Source: Pseudomonadota bacterium
GTDB taxonomy: Bacteria > Pseudomonadota > Gammaproteobacteria > Steroidobacterales > Rariloculaceae
DNA: 5,817 nucleotides
NCBI GenBank assembly: GCA_009843005.1
Contig: VYEH01000353.1
Span: forward strand, 1-5,817
Direction of reading: 5' to 3'
Below, piece by piece: positions 1-5,130 of the stretch. Below the pieces are notes generated by a model. The model had not been told where the DNA came from. It ran no database searches and saw only the letters and a program-made list of their open reading frames with translations. The number at the start of each line of letters is the position of its first letter. Position 1 is the stretch's first letter. A program made the translations under genes and the position numbers.

Positions 1-92
1 GCCTGGACATCTGTATCACCACCACGGCAAGAAACGACACGGAGGGGCGGGCGCTGCTGGAATCGCTCAACTTCCCCCTGCGCGCACGCTGA
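1..92 (+). CDS. rplE: 50S ribosomal protein L5, C-terminal end (5' end outside window)
   Basis: Reading from base 3, the frame gives 29 residues and a TGA stop at 90-92. The peptide contains LDICITTTARNDTEGRALL followed by ESLNFPLRAR, which matches the conserved end of L5 (LDI-T-TTA-x-x-D-EGRALL, then a F/N-F-P-x-R tail). L5 binds 5S rRNA in the central protuberance of the 50S subunit together with L18, which is encoded further down the same operon. The position directly before rpsN is the standard spc-operon place for rplE. Only the tail is present, so nothing can be said of its start or of the S8 repressor-binding site that E. coli carries near the start of rplE; that region lies upstream of the window. 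Confidence 0.95.
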   Translation, partial: LDICITTTARNDTEGRALLESLNFPLRAR

Positions 93-124
93 CGCGTAAT
101 TATCGGCTGGACAGAGCAACTACG

Positions 125-430
125 ATGGCAAAGAAATCAATGATCATGCGCGAGCGCAAGCGCGTGGCGACCGTGAAGCGGTATGCCGCGAAACGCACCG
201 AATACAAGCGCATCATCCGCGATCCGCACTCCACCGACGACGAGCGCGAGCAGGCGCAGTTGAAGCTCCAGGCTTTGCCCCGCAACGCCAGCCCGGTGCG
301 GATGCGCAACCGTTGCGCCGTATCCGGCCGGCCGAAGGGGTTCTACCGCAAGTTCGGCCTGGGCAGGAACATGCTTCGCGAGGCCGCCATGCGGGGCGAG
401 ATTCCGGGCCTCTCAAAGGCGAGTTGGTAG
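125..430 (+). CDS. rpsN: 30S ribosomal protein S14, zinc-independent long form
   Basis: The product is 101 residues, the same length as E. coli S14. S14 sits in the head of the 30S subunit and joins late in head assembly. The C-terminal family signature is clear: R-N-R-C-x-x-SGRP-x-G-x-x-R-x-FGL-x-R at about residues 61-81, followed by RE and a C-terminal GLSKASW. Only one cysteine (Cys64) is present, so this is the long form without the zinc-binding CxxC pairs found in the short form. The N-terminal half is very rich in Lys and Arg, as expected for rRNA contact. The start ATG follows a 32-base gap after rplE; the upstream sequence has only a weak purine match (GGACAGAG at 109-116), so translation may depend partly on coupling. 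The start is supported by the conserved MAK beginning. Confidence 0.97.
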   Translation: MAKKSMIMRERKRVATVKRYAAKRTEYKRIIRDPHSTDDEREQAQLKLQALPRNASPVRMRNRCAVSGRPKGFYRKFGLGRNMLREAAMRGEIPGLSKASW

Positions 431-434
431 GTTG

Positions 435-446
435 ATGGAGCACTAG
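435..446 (+). repeat. Met-Glu-His-stop micro-ORF motif, copy 1 (rpsN-rpsH gap)
   Basis: ATGGAGCACTAG reads Met-Glu-His-stop. Its first 11 bases are identical to 5752-5762, before rpoA, where the stop is TAA. It may simply be a shared ribosome-binding context (GGAG), and the copy here is followed by the nearer AGAGGA that serves rpsH. Confidence 0.4.
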
Positions 447-450
447 AGGA
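445..450 (+). promoter_or_regulatory. Shine-Dalgarno site of rpsH
   Basis: AGAGGA lies seven bases before the ATG at 458 and is the best anti-16S match in the rpsN-rpsH gap. It selects 458 over the out-of-frame ATG at 450, which directly abuts this site and would stop after three codons. Confidence 0.7.
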
Positions 451-457
451 TGGCTCA

Positions 458-853
458 ATGAGTATGACGGACCCGATTTCCGACATGTTGACCCGGATCA
501 GGAACGGGCAGAAGGCCAGGATGCGCGCCGTGTCCATGCCCGCATCGAAGATGAAGCTCGCGGTCGCCAACGTGCTGGTGGAGGAAGGCTATCTCGACGA
601 CGTGACCGTTGAAGAGGACGGTATCAAACGCAACATGACCATCACGCTCAGGTACCACAACGGCGAACCGGTCATCGAGCATATTGCAAGGGCGAGCCGG
701 CCCGGCCTGCGCCGCTATGCGGGCGTCGACGAGATTCCCAGGGTCCAGGGAGGCCTCGGCGTGGCGGTCGTTTCCACCTCCAGGGGGGTGATGAGCGACC
801 GGCAGGCCCGCCACCAGGGCCACGGCGGCGAGGTGATCTGCCTGGTCTCCTGA
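458..853 (+). CDS. rpsH: 30S ribosomal protein S8
   Basis: The product is 131 residues against 130 in E. coli. S8 is a primary 16S rRNA binder in the central domain of the 30S subunit, and in E. coli it also represses translation of the spc operon mRNA. The N-terminus MSMTDPISDMLTRIRNG is the typical S8 start. The C-terminal signature VVSTSRGVMSD is at residues 104-114, followed by R-x-AR and GGE-V/I-C near the end. SRPGLR at residues 80-85 is also conserved. The gene lies between rpsN and rplF as usual. The last residues (CLVS) differ a little from the more common aromatic-V ending, a small variation that does not question identity. Whether this S8 keeps the autoregulatory role cannot be judged, since the likely mRNA target lies upstream of the window. 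Confidence 0.98.
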   Translation: MSMTDPISDMLTRIRNGQKARMRAVSMPASKMKLAVANVLVEEGYLDDVTVEEDGIKRNMTITLRYHNGEPVIEHIARASRPGLRRYAGVDEIPRVQGGLGVAVVSTSRGVMSDRQARHQGHGGEVICLVS

Positions 854-871
854 CCGGCGCGAGGAACGGCC

Positions 872-1405
872 ATGTCCAGAGTTGCCAAGAATCCAGTCCC
901 TATCGGAAGCGGCGTCGAAGCCGATCTCAAGGGGAACTCCCTGACCGTCAAGGGGCCCAAGGGGAGTCTGGTGCTGGAATGCCATACGGAGGTCCAGGTG
1001 GACAAGGTCGACGGCGAACTGCGGGTCTCGCCCCGGTCCGGAAGCCGGTTTGCCAGAGCCATGGCGGGCACCACGCGCTCGCTCATCAACAACATGGTGA
1101 CCGGGGTGACCGCAGGATTCGAGCGCAAGCTCACGCTGGTGGGCGTTGGATACCGGGCCAGGGCCCAGGGGCAGCAACTGAACATGACCCTGGGATTCTC
1201 CCACCCCATCAATTACCGGGTACCGGAGGACGTGACCATTCAGACGCCGAGCCAGACCGAGATCGTGGTTCAGGGCATCGACCGGCAGCGTGTCGGACAG
1301 GTGGCGGCCGAACTGCGCCGCTTCCGGCCCCCCGAGCCCTACAAGGGCAAGGGTGTGCGCTATTCGGATGAGCGGGTCGTGCTGAAGGAAGCGAAGAAGA
1401 AGTAG
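872..1405 (+). CDS. rplF: 50S ribosomal protein L6
   Basis: The product is 177 residues, equal to E. coli L6. L6 lies near the base of the L7/L12 stalk next to the sarcin-ricin loop and supports the elongation-factor binding site. Two L6 repeats are visible. The first, at about residues 10-80, carries the LTVKGPKG motif at 24-31. The second, at about 90-170, ends with the family signature PEPYKGKGVRY at 154-164 and then the basic tail KEAKKK. The N-terminus MSRVAKNPV-x-I is conserved and fixes the start. GAGGA at 861-865 is a good Shine-Dalgarno site six bases from the ATG. The gap to rpsH is 18 bases and to rplR only four, consistent with co-translation in the spc operon. Confidence 0.98.
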   Translation: MSRVAKNPVPIGSGVEADLKGNSLTVKGPKGSLVLECHTEVQVDKVDGELRVSPRSGSRFARAMAGTTRSLINNMVTGVTAGFERKLTLVGVGYRARAQGQQLNMTLGFSHPINYRVPEDVTIQTPSQTEIVVQGIDRQRVGQVAAELRRFRPPEPYKGKGVRYSDERVVLKEAKKK

Positions 1406-1409
1406 CCCC

Positions 1410-1763
1410 ATGGACAAGAAGCAACGCAGACAGAGACGGGCGCGGCGCGCAAGAGCCAGGATCAGGCGGCTTGGCGCCACGCGGCTGTGCGTGCACCGGA
1501 CGCCGCGGCACATTTATGCGCAGGTCATCGCGCCGGAAGGCAACCGCGTCATTGCAAGCGTATCCACGCTCAGCCCGGAACTGCGTGGCGAGTTGAAGGG
1601 CACGGGCAACAGGGAGGCGGCAGCGGCCGTGGGCCGGTTGATTGCCGAGCGCGCCACGGCCCAGGGCGTCGGCCGGGTCGCATTCGACCGATCCGGATTC
1701 AGCTATCACGGCCGGGTCAAGGCGCTGGCCGAAGCGGCCCGTGAAGGGGGGTTGAGCTTTTGA
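1410..1763 (+). CDS. rplR: 50S ribosomal protein L18
   Basis: The product is 117 residues, as in E. coli. L18 binds 5S rRNA and, with L5, anchors it in the central protuberance. The N-terminal tail (residues 1-21) is extremely rich in Arg and Lys, as in other L18 proteins. The globular domain shows the usual order of blocks: RLCVHRT-x-RHIYAQVI at about 25-40, an AS-V-STLS segment near 49-55, a GTGN-x-EAA-x-x-VG segment near 64-75, and VAFDRSGF-x-YHGRVKALAEAAREGGL-x-F at the end. The ATG lies four bases after the rplF stop and has no close Shine-Dalgarno match, so it probably relies on ribosomes arriving from rplF. Its 3' end overlaps the proposed rpsE start by four bases and also holds the rpsE ribosome-binding site. 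Confidence 0.98.
   Translation: MDKKQRRQRRARRARARIRRLGATRLCVHRTPRHIYAQVIAPEGNRVIASVSTLSPELRGELKGTGNREAAAAVGRLIAERATAQGVGRVAFDRSGFSYHGRVKALAEAAREGGLSF
1744..1752 (+). promoter_or_regulatory. Strong Shine-Dalgarno site of rpsE, inside the rplR 3' end
   Basis: AAGGGGGGT differs from the ideal AAGGAGGT by substitution and one added G, and ends seven bases before the TTG at 1760. The alternative in-frame ATG at 1778 has only a weak purine stretch upstream. This site is therefore the main argument for the UUG start of rpsE. Confidence 0.65.
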
Positions 1764-2266
1764 ACGGTAAGCAGCGAATGGCAGGCACGGAAGAACTCCA
1801 GGAAAAACTCGTCGCGGTCAACCGCGTCGCAAAGGTCGTCAAGGGCGGACGCCAGTTCGGGTTTACCGCCCTGACGGTGGTCGGCGACGGCAACGGCCGC
1901 GTGGGCTTCGGTTACGGCAAGGCGCGGGAGCTGCCGCTGGCCATCCAGAAGTCGATGCAGGCGGCCCGCGGCAACCTTGCACGGATCCACCTGCGCAACG
2001 AGACGCTGCAGTACGAACTTCGCGGCCGCCACGGAGCCACCCGGGTGTTCATGCAACCGGCTTCGGAGGGCACGGGCATCATCGCCGGCGGCGCCATGCG
2101 CGCCGTCTTCGAGTGCGCCGGGGTGCGCAACGTGCTGGCCAAGAGCTACGGTTCGCGCAACCCCATCAACGTGGTTCGGGCCACCGTGGACGCGCTGACT
2201 AACATGCACTCGCCCGAGGAAATCGCTGCGAAGCGCGGCAAGACCGTGGCTGAAATCACCGGATGA
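1760..2266 (+). CDS. rpsE: 30S ribosomal protein S5
   Basis: The product is 168 residues from a TTG start (E. coli S5, 166 mature residues). S5 sits in the 30S body near the neck, affects decoding accuracy, and carries the loop linked to spectinomycin resistance. The N-terminal double-stranded RNA-binding fold is marked by ELQEKL-x-AVNRVAKVVKGGR at about residues 12-31 and GDGNGRVGFGYGKARE at 43-58. The C-terminal domain shows ASEGTGIIAGGAMR at 101-114, NVLAKSYGS at 124-132 and NPINVVRATVDAL at 134-146. The TTG is chosen because it overlaps the rplR stop by four bases and has a strong Shine-Dalgarno site at 1744-1752. An ATG at 1778 would give 162 residues and start MAGTEELQEKL, which is shorter at the N-terminus than E. 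coli S5, so it remains possible but is less likely. Confidence 0.96.
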   Translation: MNGKQRMAGTEELQEKLVAVNRVAKVVKGGRQFGFTALTVVGDGNGRVGFGYGKARELPLAIQKSMQAARGNLARIHLRNETLQYELRGRHGATRVFMQPASEGTGIIAGGAMRAVFECAGVRNVLAKSYGSRNPINVVRATVDALTNMHSPEEIAAKRGKTVAEITG

Positions 2267-2454
2267 GTTCGGACATGGCCAAGTTGAAAGTCAAACTGGT
2301 GAAGAGCAAGTACGGGCGAAAGCCCGGTCACGCCGAGTGCGTGGCGGGGCTGGGACTGAGGCGCCGCGAGCAATCCGTGGTGGTGGCCGATACGCCCGAG
2401 AACCGCGGCATGATCAACAAGGTGTCGTACCTGTTGCAGGTGGAGGAGGTCTGA
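2263..2454 (+). CDS. rpmD: 50S ribosomal protein L30
   Basis: L30 is a small 50S protein of the ferredoxin-like fold, found in the spc operon between S5 and L15, as here. The core matches: GLGLRRREQSVVVADTPENRGMINKVSY at about residues 29-56 agrees with the conserved GLGLRR-x-x-x-x-V...DTP-x-x-RGMI-x-x-V pattern, and the protein ends in VEEV. Two in-frame starts are close. The ATG at 2263 overlaps the rpsE TGA in an ATGA arrangement and gives 63 residues. The ATG at 2275 gives 59 residues beginning MAKLKVKLVKS, which is the usual length and start of the family, with only a GAG at 2265-2267 as a possible ribosome site. The sequence alone does not decide; the longer form is given because of the stop-start overlap typical of coupled genes. 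Confidence 0.95.
   Translation: MSSDMAKLKVKLVKSKYGRKPGHAECVAGLGLRRREQSVVVADTPENRGMINKVSYLLQVEEV
2444..2450 (+). promoter_or_regulatory. Strong Shine-Dalgarno site of rplO, inside the rpmD 3' end
   Basis: AGGAGGT is a perfect seven-base Shine-Dalgarno core, five bases before the ATG at 2456. It is embedded in the codons for the last Glu-Glu-Val residues of L30, so the same bases serve protein coding and translation initiation. Confidence 0.8.
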
Positions 2455-2455
2455 A

Positions 2456-2890
2456 ATGCGGCTGAATTCCCTCAAGCCCGGCGCCGGATCGCGCAGGACG
2501 CGCAAGCGCGTCGGCCGCGGCATCTCGGCCGGTCAGGGCAAGACCGCCGGCCGCGGCGACAAGGGCCAGCGGTCACGCTCGGGCGGCTACAGCAAGGTCG
2601 GCTTCGAGGGTGGCCAGATGCCCCTGCAGCGGCGCCTGCCGAAAGTGGGCTTCAGCTCCCGCAAGGCGCGGTTTGTCGCCGAAGTCCGATTGCATGAGCT
2701 GGCCCGGGTAGACGATGAGACCGTGGACCTGGCGGCGTTGAAGGCGGCGGGACTGGTGCCGAAGTCCACGCGCCGCGCCAAGGTGTTCCTCTCCGGCACG
2801 ATCGACCGGGCGGTCAGGGTCGTCGGGCTCGGCGTTTCGCGCGGTGCGCGCGAGGCGATCGAGGCCGCCGGCGGCAGCGTGGAGGCCTGA
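2456..2890 (+). CDS. rplO: 50S ribosomal protein L15
   Basis: The product is 144 residues, as in E. coli. L15 is a late-assembling 50S protein whose long basic N-terminal arm reaches into 23S rRNA. The arm is plain: MRLNSLKPGAGSRRTRKRVG at 1-20, then RG-x-x-x-GQGKTAGRGDKGQ-x-x-RSGG at 21-44, and FEGGQMPL-x-RRLPK-x-GF at 50-66. The C-terminal globular half includes VPKSTRRAKVFLSG near residues 101-114 and a Gly/Ala-rich helix ending AIEAAGGSVEA. The ATG is one base after the rpmD stop and is served by the perfect Shine-Dalgarno core at 2444-2450. Its own last codons contain the ribosome-binding site of secY, so rpmD, rplO and secY form a chain of coupled genes. Confidence 0.98.
   Translation: MRLNSLKPGAGSRRTRKRVGRGISAGQGKTAGRGDKGQRSRSGGYSKVGFEGGQMPLQRRLPKVGFSSRKARFVAEVRLHELARVDDETVDLAALKAAGLVPKSTRRAKVFLSGTIDRAVRVVGLGVSRGAREAIEAAGGSVEA
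2881..2885 (+). promoter_or_regulatory. Shine-Dalgarno site of secY, inside the rplO 3' end
   Basis: GGAGG lies seven bases before the secY ATG at 2893 and falls within the last Glu-Ala codons of L15, just ahead of the TGA at 2888-2890. Confidence 0.75.
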
Positions 2891-2892
2891 CG

Positions 2893-4224
2893 ATGGCCAG
2901 AGCGGGCGCGGCAAATCCTGCATCGGTGCTCGGCGCGGCCGGGCGCTTCTCCGAAGTACGCCAGCGCTTGTTCTTCCTGGTGGGCGCGCTCGTGGTCTAC
3001 CGCATCGGTACCTTCATCCCGGTGCCCGGCATCGATCCGTTCGCGCTGGGGCAGTTCTTCGAGCAGCAGTCCGGCACGATCCTGAGCATGTTCAACATGT
3101 TCTCGGGGGGGGCGCTGGAGCGGATGTCGATCTTCGCCCTGGGCATCATGCCGTACATTTCCGCGTCGATCATCATGCAACTGGCCGTCCATGTGGTGCC
3201 GACGCTGGGCCAGTTGCGCAAGGAAGGTGAAGCAGGCAGGAGAAAGATCACGCAATACACCCGTTACGGCACGGTGCTGCTGTGTTCGTTCCAGTCCGTC
3301 GCGGCCACCAGCGCGCTGCAGAACCAGGGCGTTGTGCTGAATCCCGGCATCGGGTTCGTGTTCAGCGCATCGGCCACGCTGGTCACCGGCACGGTGTTCC
3401 TCATGTGGCTGGGCGAGCAGATCACCGAGCGGGGCATCGGCAACGGCATCTCGATGATCATTCTCGCCAGTATCGTGTCCGGGCTCCCGGCGGCCATCGG
3501 CGGCACGCTGGAACTGGTCAATACCGGCGGCATGAACCCGGCCCTGCCCTTCGTGATGGGACTGTTGCTGCTGGCCGTGACCGGGTTCGTCGTCTTCATG
3601 GAGCGCGCCCAGCGGCGAATCACCGTCAATTACGCCAAGCGGCAGCAGGGACGCAGGCTGTACGCGGGGCAAACCTCGCATCTGCCCTTCAAGATCAACA
3701 TGTCCGGCGTCATCCCGCCGATCTTCGCGTCCAGCCTGATCCTGTTCCCGGCCACCATCGCAACCTGGTTCGGCACCGGCCAGGCAGTTTCCTGGTTGCA
3801 GCGCCTGGCGGCCAGCCTCGCGCCCGGCCAGCCCATCTACATCCTGCTCTACGCGGCGCTGATCATCTTCTTCTGCTTTTTCTACACCTCGCTGGTATTC
3901 AATTCCCGTGATACGGCGGACAATCTCAAGCGCTCCGGCGCGTTCATCCCCGGGATCCGCCCAGGCCGGCAGACCGCGGACTACATCGACAAGGTGCTGA
4001 CCCGGCTGACGTTCTGGGGCGCCATGTACATTACCGGCGTCTGCCTGATGCCCGAGTTCATGATCTACCAGTTCAACGTGCCGTTCTACTTCGGCGGCAC
4101 CTCGCTGCTGATCATCGTCGTGGTCACCATGGATTTCATGGCGCAGTTGCAGGCGCACATGATGAGCCATCAATACGAAGGGCTGTTGAGGAAGGCCAAC
4201 CTTCGCGGCGTCGGCCGGCGGTAG
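2893..4224 (+). CDS. secY: Preprotein translocase subunit SecY
   Basis: The product is 443 residues, the length of E. coli SecY. It is the channel of the SecYEG complex in the inner membrane, through which unfolded proteins are exported or inserted. Ten hydrophobic segments can be placed at roughly 24-43, 78-98, 122-142, 153-173, 183-203, 216-236, 270-290, 313-333, 371-388 and 396-416. The plug region is at about 61-72 (MFNMFSGGALER nearby), followed by IFALGIMPYISASII at 80-94. LGEQITERGIGNGIS is at 173-187. The cytosolic loop before segment 7 carries the RR-x-x-VNYAKRQ-x-GRR block (241-255). The loop before segment 9 carries FIPGIRPG, in which Arg356 corresponds to the functionally important Arg357 of E. 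coli. The tail HQYEGLLRKANLRGVGRR is typical. Placement after rplO is conserved across bacteria. No accessory domain or odd insertion is seen. Confidence 0.99.
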   Translation: MARAGAANPASVLGAAGRFSEVRQRLFFLVGALVVYRIGTFIPVPGIDPFALGQFFEQQSGTILSMFNMFSGGALERMSIFALGIMPYISASIIMQLAVHVVPTLGQLRKEGEAGRRKITQYTRYGTVLLCSFQSVAATSALQNQGVVLNPGIGFVFSASATLVTGTVFLMWLGEQITERGIGNGISMIILASIVSGLPAAIGGTLELVNTGGMNPALPFVMGLLLLAVTGFVVFMERAQRRITVNYAKRQQGRRLYAGQTSHLPFKINMSGVIPPIFASSLILFPATIATWFGTGQAVSWLQRLAASLAPGQPIYILLYAALIIFFCFFYTSLVFNSRDTADNLKRSGAFIPGIRPGRQTADYIDKVLTRLTFWGAMYITGVCLMPEFMIYQFNVPFYFGGTSLLIIVVVTMDFMAQLQAHMMSHQYEGLLRKANLRGVGRR

Positions 4225-4231
4225 GTCTTTC

Positions 4232-4237
4232 GGGAGG
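4232..4237 (+). promoter_or_regulatory. Shine-Dalgarno site of rpmJ
   Basis: GGGAGG in the 18-base secY-rpmJ gap lies five bases before the ATG at 4243. It supports translation of this very short gene. Confidence 0.75.
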
Positions 4238-4242
4238 CGGAC

Positions 4243-4356
4243 ATGAAAGTCAGGGCATCGGTCAAGCGAATGTGCAGGAACTGCAAGATCGTTCGCCGCA
4301 AGGGCGTGGTCCGGGTGATCTGCAAGGACCCCCGCCACAAGCAAAGGCAAGGTTAA
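4243..4356 (+). CDS. rpmJ: 50S ribosomal protein L36 (short, zinc-binding form)
   Basis: This 37-residue gene is easy to miss because of its size. The translation begins MKVRASVKRMCRNCKIVRRK, continues GVVRVICKDPRHKQRQG, and stops at TAA 4354-4356. It agrees nearly residue for residue with the L36 family. L36 is the smallest 50S protein and stabilises 23S rRNA folds late in assembly. The zinc-ribbon ligands are all present: Cys11, Cys14, Cys27 and His32, so this is the zinc-binding type. Strong Lys and Arg content fits rRNA binding. Its position directly after secY, with no infA between, is the gammaproteobacterial arrangement, where it closes the spc operon. Its stop codon overlaps the ribosome-binding site of rpsM. 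Confidence 0.97.
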   Translation: MKVRASVKRMCRNCKIVRRKGVVRVICKDPRHKQRQG

Positions 4357-4362
4357 GGAGGG
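4355..4362 (+). promoter_or_regulatory. Strong Shine-Dalgarno site of rpsM, overlapping the rpmJ stop
   Basis: AAGGAGGG begins with the last two bases of the rpmJ TAA and ends seven bases before the TTG at 4370. Together with the conserved MARIAGIN translation it fixes the UUG start of rpsM; the nearby GTG at 4365 is out of frame. Confidence 0.8.
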
Positions 4363-4369
4363 TAGTGTC

Positions 4370-4726
4370 TTGGCTCGTATTGCCGGAATCAATGTTCCCG
4401 TACACAAGCACGTGGGCATCGCGTTGACTCATATCTACGGCATCGGCCGCAGCAGCGCCAAGATCGCCTGCCAGGTCGCCGGGGTCGACCCAGCCACGCC
4501 GGTGCGCGACCTGAGCGAGCCCGAGGTGGCCAAGCTCCGCGAAGTCGTCGGCCGATTCACCATCGAAGGCGATCTGCGCCGGGAAACCGCGATGAACATC
4601 AAGCGGCTCATGGACCTGGGCTGCTACCGCGGCATCCGGCATCGCCGCGGGCTGCCCACCAACGGGCAGCGTACGAGAACCAACGCCCGCACCCGCAAGG
4701 GACCGCGGCGGCCCATCAGGAAATAA
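4370..4726 (+). CDS. rpsM: 30S ribosomal protein S13
   Basis: The product is 118 residues, equal to E. coli S13. S13 lies in the 30S head, forms bridges to the 50S subunit and contacts the P-site tRNA with its C-terminal tail. The N-terminus MARIAGIN-x-P is the family start, followed by the helix-hairpin-helix-like IYGIGRSSAKIA at 22-33. The signature CYRGIRHRRGLPTNGQRTRTNART is at 85-108, and the basic tail ends KGPRRPIRK. Translation begins at TTG, supported by the Shine-Dalgarno site at 4355-4362. It is the first gene of the alpha operon, yet only 13 bases separate it from rpmJ, so no separate leader is visible. Ribosomes and polymerase probably pass straight from spc into alpha genes. Confidence 0.98.
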   Translation: MARIAGINVPVHKHVGIALTHIYGIGRSSAKIACQVAGVDPATPVRDLSEPEVAKLREVVGRFTIEGDLRRETAMNIKRLMDLGCYRGIRHRRGLPTNGQRTRTNARTRKGPRRPIRK

Positions 4727-4731
4727 GCGAC

Positions 4732-5118
4732 ATGGCGAGACCGACCCGGGGCAGGAAGAAGATCAAGCGCACGGTGCTGGATGCCGTGGCGCATGTGCAC
4801 GCTTCCTTCAACAATACGATCATCACCATCACCGACCGCCAGGGCAACACGCTCGCGTGGGCGACGTCCGGCGGTTGCGGATTTCGGGGATCGCGCAAGA
4901 GCACGCCCTTTGCGGCTCAGGTTGCCGCCGAGAAGGTGGGCAACGTCGCCAAGGATTACGGCGTCAAGAACCTGGAAGTCCGGGTCAAGGGGCCGGGACC
5001 GGGGCGCGAGTCCTCCATCCGCGCGTTGAATGCCCTCGGGTTCCGGGTCACCCAGATCGAGGACGTCACACCCATTCCTCACAACGGTTGCCGCCCCCCC
5101 AAGCGGCGCCGCGTCTGA
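4732..5118 (+). CDS. rpsK: 30S ribosomal protein S11
   Basis: The product is 128 residues (E. coli 129). S11 lies on the 30S platform and lines the path of mRNA at the E site. The conserved blocks are VAHVHASFNNTI at 19-30, TDRQGN at 34-39, a GFRGSRKSTPFAAQVAAE stretch at 50-67, and the signature LEVRVKGPGPGRESSIRAL at 81-99. The C-terminus PIPHNGCRPPKRRRV is nearly invariant and includes Asn118-Gly119, equivalent to the site where E. coli S11 forms isoaspartate. Cys49 replaces the Ser of E. coli in the GG-x-GFRGS motif. The ATG is five bases after the rpsM stop, with AGGA at 4718-4721 as a rather distant ribosome site (10 bases). The start is confirmed by the basic N-terminal arm of normal length. 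Confidence 0.98.
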   Translation: MARPTRGRKKIKRTVLDAVAHVHASFNNTIITITDRQGNTLAWATSGGCGFRGSRKSTPFAAQVAAEKVGNVAKDYGVKNLEVRVKGPGPGRESSIRALNALGFRVTQIEDVTPIPHNGCRPPKRRRV

Positions 5119-5120
5119 TT

Positions 5121-5125
5121 GGAAG
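5121..5125 (+). promoter_or_regulatory. Shine-Dalgarno site of rpsD
   Basis: GGAAG lies five bases before the ATG at 5131. It overlaps the in-frame TTG at 5119, so that TTG cannot use it and is unlikely to be the start. Confidence 0.65.
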
Positions 5126-5130
5126 CAAAT

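Noticed and set aside
97..103. TAATTAT in the rplE-rpsN gap as a promoter -10 box
   Set aside because: No convincing -35 element is found 16-18 bases upstream (the region is C-rich rplE coding sequence), and an internal promoter is not expected at this point.
455..1513. A 352-residue open frame on the minus strand opposite rpsH, rplF and the start of rplR
   Set aside because: It is antisense to three well-supported ribosomal genes, without its own ribosome site or family resemblance. It is a codon-bias shadow.
4225..4242. Short GTC...GAC complement in the secY-rpmJ gap as a terminator
   Set aside because: The possible stem is only three base pairs with no following T-run, and rpmJ follows at once with a good ribosome site.
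2587..4419. A 610-residue open frame on the minus strand opposite rplO, secY and rpmJ
   Set aside because: It lies wholly opposite conserved genes, has low-complexity His/Arg/Asp/Gln-rich translation with no recognisable domain, and is what GC-rich codon bias produces on the opposite strand.
5119..5130. TTG at 5119 as start of rpsD (four extra residues, MEAN)
   Set aside because: The S4 family begins at MARY, the ATG at 5131 has GGAAG at proper spacing, and the TTG overlaps that ribosome site. The result is exactly 206 residues, the usual length.
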